From CATQHP01 sp965205595 (lineage in GTDB: Bacteria; Acidobacteriota; Terriglobia; Bryobacterales; UBA6623): a DNA stretch of 64,000 nucleotides. Below the pieces are notes generated by a model. That model ran no database searches. It was given only the letters and a program-made list of their open reading frames with translations, and was not told the origin of the DNA. The DNA is taken from positions 106,877-170,876 of the forward strand of contig CBDBHI010000015.1 of assembly GCA_965205595.1 (NCBI GenBank), written 5' to 3'. Of this stretch, positions 56,926 to 64,000 are shown piece by piece. The position numbers and the translations under genes are program-made. How positions within the stretch are numbered: position 1 is the first letter of the stretch; the number at the start of each line of letters is the position of its first letter.

Positions 56926-58212
56926 TCACGCACCGGTGGCCCTAGACCTCGGCCTTGGCGTTGCCGAACTAGTAGCCGACGTGTGTGGCTCACGATATAT
57001 TCCTACAATGTCGGTCAATCTCTTGATCTCATCGTAGCCCCACAGTGGCTTCGCCTTCCTCATTCTATTCCGATCGTCCCAGTCTGACATGAGCAGGCTT
57101 AGGCCGTTCGTGCCCTTGATTGAGCCGCCACCTTGGTCTGTAACCGCCCACGCTCCCGCATATGGACCTACGATGATCCTCGCAGCCTCGACACCCATCT
57201 TCGTGCCGTAAGACCGATCTAGGTATGAAGCTTGTCCTCCCCGCTGGGTGTAGCCGAGCGCAGTCATTCGCACTTGGAAATTGCTGAAGATCTCATCAGC
57301 TCGACCATGTAAGCGGTCAGAGGACCCTCCTAGCAAGTGTTCTCTCACTACAATTGTTGCTGACTGCCTCTGGCCCGCCTGGTCTATGTCATCCCTGAGC
57401 GCCCGCATCGCAACCGCGGCATCGTCGGTTGTCCGAATATCCTCCTCGATTAGGGCGAGTTCGGCTCCGCTAGCCAACATTCCCGTCAAAGCGAGCGCAC
57501 CCACAGTTCTCCCCATTGTCTCGACGATGGAGACTCCACCAGTAGCCTCACTGTGATCGCGAATTCCATCGCACGCTTCCACAATTACATTTAGTGCGGA
57601 ATCGAACCCGATGGTAGTTGCGGTGCCAGGTAGTCCGTGATCGATACTAGACGGAACGTAAACGACTGAAATTTTCTCGCCGACCGAATGGAAATACTCC
57701 GAAAGCTCGACAGCACGCCACCCAGCAGCTAGCCCACCTATCACGACGAGCCCTTTAGCCGTTCCTGAAAAAGCCCCGCCCCGTCTCGTTGTCCCCCGGG
57801 ACTTAAGGTTCGAGAGGATCTTCTTCTTGTCGGATTCGATTAACGGATCGGTTCGTCGCGACACGCCCAATATTGACCCGGCCCGCCTTTGAGAATCGTA
57901 CGCCCTCGTTCGCGCTGTGGCAGTGCGCCCATCGTCATTCGTACTTGCGCGGCTTACCGAAGCCCAATCCAGAACCTGCCCGGCTCCTTCAATCAATCCG
58001 GCGAATCCGTTATGAAACCCGAATGCCGAAAATGGCCCCTCACCACAGTTCAGCGAATAGCGACAAAGTCCTCGAAGCACGGCGTTCATTCCAGGCGCGT
58101 CGGCCCCGCTGGTAAGCACACCAAACCATCCCTCCGGCTTCCGGTTTCGTTTGGGCATTCGGGAAAGAGTCTGAACCAATTCTGCCCGTCGATCCATTTC
58201 GTCGGAATCCAC
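56926..58212 (-). CDS. Divergent 6-phosphofructokinase-like protein
   Basis: 428 residues. Overall PFK fold: GVLTSGADAPGMNAVLRGL near residue 27, GSILGVSRRTDPL, GLVVIGGLAAGW, VPSSIDHGLPGTATTIGFDSALN, SIVETMGRTVGALALTG, LGYTQRGGQASYLDR. By hand alignment with E. coli PfkA, the second Gly of SGGDAPG is Ala, Asp103 of the GGDGS loop is Leu, Thr125 is Ser, Asp129 is Gly, Arg162 is Gly and His249 is Tyr; Asp127 and Arg72 are kept. Standard ATP-dependent kinase activity is therefore doubtful. A Gly/Arg insertion (TTRRGGAFSGTA) and a Ser/Arg-rich tail are added. It lies between the rRNA operon and IS elements and reads towards the rRNA terminator. It could be a PFK-derived pseudoenzyme or act on another substrate. 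Confidence 0.75.
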   Translation of the reverse strand: MDSDEMDRRAELVQTLSRMPKRNRKPEGWFGVLTSGADAPGMNAVLRGLCRYSLNCGEGPFSAFGFHNGFAGLIEGAGQVLDWASVSRASTNDDGRTATARTRAYDSQRRAGSILGVSRRTDPLIESDKKKILSNLKSRGTTRRGGAFSGTAKGLVVIGGLAAGWRAVELSEYFHSVGEKISVVYVPSSIDHGLPGTATTIGFDSALNVIVEACDGIRDHSEATGGVSIVETMGRTVGALALTGMLASGAELALIEEDIRTTDDAAVAMRALRDDIDQAGQRQSATIVVREHLLGGSSDRLHGRADEIFSNFQVRMTALGYTQRGGQASYLDRSYGTKMGVEAARIIVGPYAGAWAVTDQGGGSIKGTNGLSLLMSDWDDRNRMRKAKPLWGYDEIKRLTDIVGIYREPHTSATSSATPRPRSRATGA

Positions 58213-58315
58213 TGCCTATAGCTTCTGTTTTAGTTGCCCATTAACGGCCCTCAGGGGAGTGCTTGTCAGCTCTCCGCTACGAACTGACACCATTTCAGGG
58301 GTCCGATTGCGTTCG

Positions 58316-59250
58316 TGTCAGCGCCGGTGTAAGAATCCCCGTATCGCCGGAATAAAATTCCCCACCCGTAGCTTGCGTCGGAGCCGACCCTGGAAGCAGG
58401 AGATACAAGGCGCTGTTACGGAGTTCAGATGTGCAAGAAATCGAAGAATTAGTTCGACAAGGGGTGAGCCTCGCCAAGATCAGCGAGCTCACGGGATTTG
58501 ACCGCAAGACGGTTCACAAGTACTTAAGGCAGGACGATCCGACGCCCAGATACGGCCCGTGCAAGCCGCGTCCGTCCAAGCTGGATCGCTTCAAGCCGTT
58601 TATCGAAGAGCGCCTCAAGGCCGGCGTCTGGAATGCCGTCGTGCTGTTGCGTGAGCTGCGAGAACACGGCTACTCGGGCGGCTATACGATCCTCAAGGAT
58701 CACCTACAGCCGTTGCGAGAAGCCGCAACCACGGTGGCCGTGCGGCGCTTTGAAACGCCCGCAGGCAAACAGGCTCAGGTCGATTGGGGCCATCTCGGCG
58801 AGATCACCGCCGACGGCAAGACTCGCAAGCTTTGGGGTTTCGTCTTCACGCTCGGTCACAGCCGGGCCATCATGGCCGCCGCGGCGACCGACCAGAAGCT
58901 GCCGACGCTGCTGCGCATGCACGAGCAAGCCTTCCGGCAACTCGGCGGCGTGCCGCAAGAGATCCTCTACGACCGCATGAAGACGGTCTTGGAGGGGGTC
59001 GACGAGCGCGGCGAGCTCAAGTGGAATCAAACCTTCAAGGACTTCGCCGACTATTGGGGCTTCACCCCGCGGGCCTGCAAACCTTACCGCGCGCAGACCA
59101 AGGGCAAGGTCGAATCGGGCGTCAAGTACGTGCGCCGCAACTTCCTGTGCGGACGCACGGCGACGAGCCTGGATGATCTCAACAACCAGCTGCACGCTTG
59201 GGTCTGGGAGGTCTCGAACCGGCGCGTTCACGGCACCACTCACAGCCCCA
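58316..59250 (+). mobile_element. Truncated IS21-family element (left part)
   Basis: Starts TGTCAGCGCCGGTGTAAG, with a second related motif CCGGAATAAAATTCCCC downstream, as IS21 ends have. It contains most of istA. It stops abruptly where another IS21-family element begins at 59251; the rest of istA, istB and the right end are not found on the other side. Confidence 0.75.
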
Positions 59251-59267
59251 TGTCAAGGGCGGAGTAA
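58431..59267 (+). pseudogene. istA: istA transposase, 3'-truncated
   Basis: 278 codons of an IS21 transposase. N-terminal HTH (EIEELVRQGVSLAKISELTG, FDRKTVHKYLRQ), then the DDE core: QVDWGHLGEI, EILYDRMKTV, and GKVESGVKYVRRNFLCGR. The native protein ends near VHGTTHSPM; the last few codons belong to the adjacent element. The C-terminal third is missing, so it is not functional. Confidence 0.88.
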
Positions 59268-59419
59268 ATTTGGACCACTTCGGCGGAGCAAAAGTAGACC
59301 AGTTGGTGAAGGGGTAGCGGTTTTCGTGGGACGGCTGGAACGGAGCCTGCGGTCGCCCTTTAGGGCGGCCCAGGCGTAGTGGAGGCCGTCCCACGAAAAC
59401 CGGGCGAGTGGCCGGTGGG

Positions 59420-60181
59420 TCAGCCCAAAGAGTGAGCCCGCTTCTTCTTGCTCTGGATCAGACGGAAGCTTTCGCCGTTCAGCTCTAGAATATGAACGTG
59501 GTGCGTGAGGCGATCGAGCAGGGCGCCGGTCAGCCGCTCGGAGCCGAAGACCTCCGTCCATTCGTTAAACGGCAGATTCGAGGTGACCAGCGTCGAGCCC
59601 TGTTCGTAGCGCTGGGAAAACACTTCGAACAATAACTCCGCTCCGGTCTTCGATAGCGGCACGTAGCCCAGTTCATCGACGATCAGCAGATCCTGCTTGG
59701 CCAACTGCTTTTGACATCGCAGCAAGCGCCGTTCATCTCGGGCTTCGAGCAGCTCATTGACCAGTGCCGCCGCTGTTGTGAAGCGTGTTCGATAGCCGCG
59801 CTGACAAGCCGCCAGTCCCAACGCCAAGCCGATGTGCGTTTTGCCCGTGCCGGAATTACCCAGTGCCGGCACGTTTTCGCGGCGGTCGATAAACTCACAG
59901 CGCGCCAGTTCCAGCACCAGCTTCTTGTTCAACGCCGGCAAGGACGGGAAGTCGAAAGTGTCCAGACTCTTGGTCACGGGAAACTTCGCGGCCTTGCTGC
60001 GGCGCTCGGTGGCCCGCTGTTCACGGTCGAGCAGTTCCAGCTCGCAGAGTTGTTGCGGGAAGCTCCTCGAATCCAAGCTCTCGGCGGCGCATTGCCGCGC
60101 CAGTTTGTCGTACTCGCGCAGGAAGGTTGGCAGCCGCAACGCTTTCAAATGCGCTTCGAGCAGAAGTTTCGACCTCGCCAT
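59420..60181 (-). CDS. istB: IS21 helper ATPase IstB
   Basis: 253 residues, starting at the ATG whose A is shared with the TAA of istA (TAATG). AAA+ features: Walker A GNSGTGKTHIGLALG near residue 108, Walker B LLIVDELGYVPLS near residue 165, sensor TLVTSNLPFNEW near residue 197. It loads and stimulates IstA at target DNA. Complete. A longer open frame upstream of this start is not coding. Confidence 0.94.
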   Translation of the reverse strand: MARSKLLLEAHLKALRLPTFLREYDKLARQCAAESLDSRSFPQQLCELELLDREQRATERRSKAAKFPVTKSLDTFDFPSLPALNKKLVLELARCEFIDRRENVPALGNSGTGKTHIGLALGLAACQRGYRTRFTTAAALVNELLEARDERRLLRCQKQLAKQDLLIVDELGYVPLSKTGAELLFEVFSQRYEQGSTLVTSNLPFNEWTEVFGSERLTGALLDRLTHHVHILELNGESFRLIQSKKKRAHSLG

Positions 60182-61680
60182 TACCCCCCTCCTTGTGCCG
60201 GCAGTGCCAAATAGTCCGCAGCGGAGGTTTGCTCCACCTGGGCTGCCGGCAGGTGCGGATACTTCGTCAAGTCCAAGCGCGGCGGCCGTTGCTCGATGCG
60301 GCACAGCACTAAGTGCCTGACTGCATCCAAGCCAATCGCCCCCAACTCGCAGGCTTGGCGCACCGCCGCGGCAACGTGCTCGAATCGGAAGTCCTCCAGT
60401 CATCGCAATACCTGCACGTACTCGCGCTTGCCTGGCTTTCCCAACCGTGCCTCGAGCAAACGTCTCAAGCACGGGAACTGTTCGGGCAGCTCCCAGCCCG
60501 CCAACGGGGCCGCTTGATCGAGCGCGTTGGTCTTGCGTTCCAGCAGTGCTAGGTAATGCAGCGGATCGAAGATCAACTCTTCGCGTTCGTAACTGCGCCG
60601 GTGGCGCGCGATCTCTTCGCTGCCACAACAGATCACGATTTCATCGACGTAGCCTTTCAGCAACACCTGGCGATGTCCGTAGCGTGTGGGCACCGAGTAG
60701 TCGTTGGCGCGATAGCGCACCAATGACAGCGACGTCACCCGCGTGGTGCGTTTGTCGCAGGCGTCATAGGGCGTGGGCGGCAAGGGCAACAACGCTTGGC
60801 GGTCACGCTTGAAACGTTCCTCAATCGTTTCGGTGTGCCGCCGCAAGCGCCGCTTACGATTGTTGAGGCACTGCGCTTCGAGCTGCTCGTTGAACGCTTC
60901 CCAGCTTGGAAACCTTGGCGCCGGCACCATGAAGTTCCGCCGGGCATAACCGACCAGTCCTTCCACCTTTCCCTTGTCGTTGCCTTTGCCCGGACGCCCG
61001 AAACGATCGGAGAATAAATAGTGCGACTGCAGTTCACTGAACACCCTGGTCCGCTTGCGCCTGCCGTCGCCCAGAATCCTCGCCAGCGCCAAGGTCGTGT
61101 TGTCGTAGAGGATGCTGCGTGGCACGCCGCCGAAGTACCGAAACGCTGCGTTGCGCCCCTCGCAAAACGCTTCCGTCGTCGCGGCCGGGAAAGCTTTTAC
61201 GAAAGCGTCATCGCTAGGCGGCAGATCGACCACCAAGTAGTGCGCCTTGCGCTGTACGCCGTCAATGAACACCAGAGCTTCACCGCAGTCGGCCTGGGCA
61301 TCGCCCGCCGGATGCACCAGCGGCACGAACATCTCTTGCCCGCCGAGCTTCTTGTCGCGAACATAGTCCTTGACGATCGTGTAACCGCCGGTGAAATCGT
61401 ACTCGTCGCGCAAGCGGTCGAAGATGCGTTTTGCGGTGTGGCGTTGTTTCTTCGGACGTTCCTGATCGTCGATGAGGATCTGATCGACGATTCCGGTGAA
61501 GGGATCCAGCTTCGGCCTCTGCGCTGGTTGGCGCCGCCGATAGCCCGGCGGAGTGGCGTAGCGCAACATCTTGCGCACCGTCCCTCGCGCCAGGCCAAAC
61601 CGTTTGGCGGCCTCGCGCTCACTGAGCCCTTCGACAAAGACACTGCGCCGTACTTGAGCGTATAGCTCCACGCGATACAT
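60181..61680 (-). pseudogene. istA: istA transposase with one in-frame TGA
   Basis: Start ATG 61680 (MYRVELYAQVRRSVFVEGLS). HTH SEREAAKRFGLARGTVRKML, then the catalytic core (QADCGEALVFIDG, SILYDNTTLALARI, GKVEGLVGYARRNFMVPAP). A TGA at 60402-60400 follows EYVQVLR; beyond it the same frame continues with recognisable IstA text (LEDFRFEHVAAAVRQACELG, RIEQRPPRLDLTKYPHLPA) and stops at TAA overlapping istB. Note QADCGE where QVDWGE-type Asp-Trp is normal. A single nonsense change cuts off the last 70 residues. The core domain is unaffected. Confidence 0.85.
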
Positions 61681-61882
61681 CCCTCTCGTGTCCCACAAAC
61701 ACCACAGGAATGTTCGCTGGACCACTCGGACGGTCTACTTTTACTCCGCCCAAAAGCAGCTTCGATTCGCCGCTCTATGGTCTAGTTTCGCTCCGCCGTT
61801 CTCAAGGAGGAATGCAACCGGCATTCATCTCGTGATCCGAGATCCGGCAGAATGGCCTGCCAACGTTTTGCGACAGGCTCAA

Positions 61883-62632
61883 CTAGTCGTTGGCTGTCAT
61901 GGGCACTTCGGACACCTTGAGATCGAAGCCGGTTGCGCCCGCTTCCATTTTGAACAGCGGAACCGGCGAAACGCCGTGTAGAATCTTTGATTGAGATTCA
62001 GTCTGTCGGCAGCCCACATAGATGGCCCTTAACGCGTCTGGCGGGTACGTAATCGCTCGGTCGCCCTCATTGGCTACAATTCGCCACTCGTCCTCGTAAT
62101 TCCAATCTTCGTACTTCGTCAGATACAGAGCCTTCTTTAGGTCCTCTCTAAAAAAAGGTGGTTCGGGCGTGACGACGTCCTCAAAATTCCAGCGTGGCAT
62201 TTCGTGAAAATACACAACGCGCCTGGCTGCTTTAAACAGCCCTTGACTGCTATCGAACTTCAGGCAGATGCCCGTGTGCCCCTCGGCGTAATGGGACCAC
62301 ATCAAAATATCGTTGCACTTGCGGGAAAGGCAGACAACCCCTCCTGCTTTGGCAGCGATGCTGGCAGATTGCACCAGTTGAGGCAGTAATTCTCTGACAA
62401 CATCCGCCTGAGCTCTAGCCGGAGATCGTTCTGCACCGACTTCTAGAAGGAACTGCTCGACGGTTTCGAGCTTCGCATCTATGCGAGCTGCAGCACAGTC
62501 AAAAGGGTCATTAAAACTGGCCGGAGACGCCGCCCACAGCTGCCCCGCTGAGAGGTTCTCCAACGTCTGCATCGTGAGTGGCTGGTACTTGTACAAGTAC
62601 TTCGGTAGTGTGGTTCCAGGCATCGTCTGCAT
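61883..62632 (-). CDS. DUF2971 domain protein
   Basis: About 249 residues from ATG 62632 (a longer frame starts at 62683). DUF2971 pattern: LPKYLYKYQPLTMQTLENLSAGQLWAASPASFNDPFDC, VVCLSRKCNDILMWSHYAEGHTGICLKFD, YLTKYEDWNYEDEWRI, and AIYVGCRQTE. The family is widespread in accessory regions and its activity is unknown to me. It sits next to IS elements, which suggests an acquired segment. Confidence 0.85.
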   Translation of the reverse strand: MQTMPGTTLPKYLYKYQPLTMQTLENLSAGQLWAASPASFNDPFDCAAARIDAKLETVEQFLLEVGAERSPARAQADVVRELLPQLVQSASIAAKAGGVVCLSRKCNDILMWSHYAEGHTGICLKFDSSQGLFKAARRVVYFHEMPRWNFEDVVTPEPPFFREDLKKALYLTKYEDWNYEDEWRIVANEGDRAITYPPDALRAIYVGCRQTESQSKILHGVSPVPLFKMEAGATGFDLKVSEVPMTAND

Positions 62633-62744
62633 TATCCGTGGCGGGACACCCGACCGAAGAGACATTCTAGCTGCCAACCACACCGACGGGACCAGACGGT
62701 CGGTTTAGACTTGACAAACACCCACAAAGGCCGTTGGGGCCGTT

Positions 62745-62875
62745 GGGGACAGTCACGAACTCGAGCCAAGCTCTTCTCTTCTTCTCACAAACGACAAAGG
62801 GACCCACCGGCGGGGACTGTCACATGCCACAACGCAGTCTCCACACCGTCACGAACCCTCGTGCTGACTGTCCCC
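62745..62875. repeat. Cluster of GGGGACAGTCAC-type short repeats
   Basis: GGGGACAGTCAC at 62745-62756, GGGGACTGTCAC at 62812-62823 and inverted TGACTGTCCCC at 62865-62875, with GTCACGAAC also repeated. It lies between the DUF2971 gene and the STGPRT protein. Such motifs occur near RAYT-type transposases in other bacteria, but no RAYT of matching type is visible here. Confidence 0.5.
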
Positions 62876-62945
62876 TCTCAAGCTAAATCCCCCCGCCCCC
62901 CTTAACACCACTGTTAGCCTGAGGACGAAACCAAGGCCCCTCCTT

Positions 62946-63506
62946 ATGGCGACCCAAAAACAAATCGAAGCAAACCGCCGTAACGCCCAAAAAAGTACCG
63001 GACCACGCACCCACAACGGCAAATTGCGAGCCCGCCAAAACTCCCGCAAAGACAAAGCCTACGAGTGCGAACCCCTCCTCCCAGGCGAAAAACCCGACAA
63101 CCTAGACGCCCTAGTCGGAGCCTACGAGCGCCAATTCAACCCTCAAACTCCCATCGAGAGCGACCTCGTCTTCCAACTCGCCGCCACCCAGTACCGCATG
63201 CTCCGCGCCCTGCGCTTCGAGTCCTCTATCTTTGACTTCCATGTAAAAGAGCGGATCGGCCAACTCGCCCGACACGGCGATTCCGTCGACATTGACACCC
63301 TAGTAACCGAAACCGTCACGGTCGACGCTAGCCACGGCAACGCCCTCTCGAAAGTGTCGCTCTACGAGAACCGGCTGGCCCGCCGCTACGAACACACCCG
63401 CAAGCAACTCGAACAGATCCAAAGCCTCTCGAAACAGCAAACAAAAATCTCCAAAACGAACCCAATCGAAGACCTCAATGATTCCACGTTAATCATCGTA
63501 GATTGA
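62946..63506 (+). CDS. Conserved acidobacterial protein with STGPRT motif
   Basis: 186 residues. N-terminus QKQIEANRRNAQKSTGPRTH (then NGKLRARQNS) is a recurrent multicopy family in acidobacterial genomes. The rest is helical and charged (ERQFNPQTPIESDLVFQLAA, YRMLRALRFESSIFDFHV, LYENRLARRYEHTRKQLEQI), with a coiled-coil-like segment at residues 130-165. Function unknown. The family's spread suggests mobility or a repeat-associated origin. Confidence 0.75.
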   Translation: MATQKQIEANRRNAQKSTGPRTHNGKLRARQNSRKDKAYECEPLLPGEKPDNLDALVGAYERQFNPQTPIESDLVFQLAATQYRMLRALRFESSIFDFHVKERIGQLARHGDSVDIDTLVTETVTVDASHGNALSKVSLYENRLARRYEHTRKQLEQIQSLSKQQTKISKTNPIEDLNDSTLIIVD

Positions 63507-63798
63507 ATAACATGCGCGATACACTCTAAACATCTACGCGAGTAAAAAACGAACCCAAACGAACCCAATTTTCTCAGGCTCGCCGCACGCCAAGCGGCAA
63601 GTCCGATCAGCATAACGCAAGATTGGCGCGAAGAATTCTGCGCCCGCCCACTAACTACCGCCGCCGAATCTTCTACTCATGAACAAACCTCAACGAGTCA
63701 CAACCATCACCGGCGGCAACAAGCGCGAAGCCCCACATGTCCCGCCTCGGTTGGAAATGGAAGAAAGCGTTCGGCCGTTAAGATAGCGGAGCGAACGA

Positions 63799-64000
63799 AT
63801 GAAGAAGCAACGCAGGAACGATACCGCGGAGGAAAAGGTCGCGATCTTGAAGCGGCATTTGGTCGAGAAAGTGCCGATCTCGGAGCTGTGTGAGCAGCTC
63901 GGTCTCCAACCGACCGTCTTCTGCCGCCGGCAGAAGGAATTCTTCGAGAACGGAGTCGCCGCCTTCCAGCCCAAAAACCGCCGCCGTCCGGCCCGCGAGC
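63799..64000 (+). CDS. IS3-type transposase OrfA (incomplete at window end)
   Basis: The first 67 codons only. HTH of the Transposase_8 type: TAEEKVAILKRHLVEKVPIS, ELCEQLGLQPTVFCRRQKEF, then FFENGVAAFQPKNRR. Expected to be followed by a DDE OrfB outside the window. The left end of the element lies somewhere in 63700-63790, but I could not fix it. Confidence 0.8.
   Translation, partial: MKKQRRNDTAEEKVAILKRHLVEKVPISELCEQLGLQPTVFCRRQKEFFENGVAAFQPKNRRRPARE

Larger units (their letters stand above)
59251..61804 (-). mobile_element. IS21-family element (second), about 2.55 kb
   Basis: Ends TGTCAAGGGCGGAG on the left and, reverse-complemented, TGAGAACGGCGGAG on the right. Each end carries two copies of a GGCGGAG...AGACCA type site (59258 and 59282; 61731-61750 and 61778-61797), the multiple transposase sites typical of IS21. 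istA and istB lie on the minus strand. Flanks show no shared target duplication, so the junctions have been rearranged. Confidence 0.82.

Noticed and set aside
60400..60402. In-frame TGA in istA as a possible second selenocysteine codon
   Set aside because: The site is not a redox position; IstA relatives have an ordinary residue there, and I see no hairpin of SECIS type at the right distance. A nonsense mutation in a transposon gene is the simpler reading.

Overview
The window looks like a chromosomal segment of a GC-rich, Gram-negative, free-living bacterium, most likely an acidobacterium (Bryobacterales/Solibacter-like). That reading is an inference. It rests on the mix of DUF1501, DUF1549/1553, DUF1592/1585 and DUF1552 proteins, on membrane proteins that join an N-terminal winged helix to C-terminal TolB-like propeller repeats, on the family that begins with a STGPRT motif, and on the general look of the 16S rRNA. 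No taxonomic search was run.

Layout. 0-13 kb: two separate secreted systems built from planctomycete-type cytochrome/DUF proteins (1501 + 1549/1553 on the minus strand; 1592/1585 + 1552 on the plus strand, the latter followed by an ankyrin protein and an esterase). Between them lie a REP-flanked RAYT transposase, an aquaporin and a one-component membrane regulator. 13-15.6 kb: a decayed propeller gene and two toxin-antitoxin-like pairs (MazEF-type; PIN toxin with an unusual 213-residue partner). 15.6-19.4 kb: housekeeping genes trpD, sucC-sucD, ndk. 19.4-26 kb: a MITE-like repeat, a propeller-PHP metallohydrolase, a deiodinase-family selenoprotein with an in-frame TGA and a bacterial SECIS hairpin, a MidA-like methyltransferase and a class V aminotransferase. 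26-30.3 kb: four glycosyltransferases in one direction. 30.4-37.7 kb: AI-2E-family transporter, DinG-like helicase, QueE, HemW, a TPR protein and a glycosylasparaginase. 37.7-38.9 kb: an intact IS630 element in the last codons of an epoxide-hydrolase-like gene. 39.7-50.7 kb: lipoprotein, SlyD-like PPIase, mutarotase-like protein, Gfo/Idh/MocA oxidoreductase, a second RAYT with its own repeats, two tandem winged-helix/propeller regulators and a small secreted zincin. 51.2-56.9 kb: one complete rRNA operon (16S - tRNA-Ala - tRNA-Ile - 23S - 5S - terminator) with two boxA sites and a 23S processing stem. 56.9-64 kb: a degenerate phosphofructokinase homologue, two abutting IS21-family elements, a DUF2971 protein, a STGPRT-type protein and the start of an IS3-type transposase.

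The most striking observation is at 22116-22766. A gene that appears as two short open frames is one iodothyronine-deiodinase-family protein when TGA at 22371 is read as selenocysteine. The motif is FGSYT-U-PPF, and a hairpin with a GGU apical loop sits 18 nt after the TGA, as in the E. coli fdhF SECIS. Other points of interest are the two RAYT/REP modules, palindromic repeats that have entered the rRNA operon spacers, the phosphofructokinase homologue without key catalytic residues, and the PIN toxin with a large partner.
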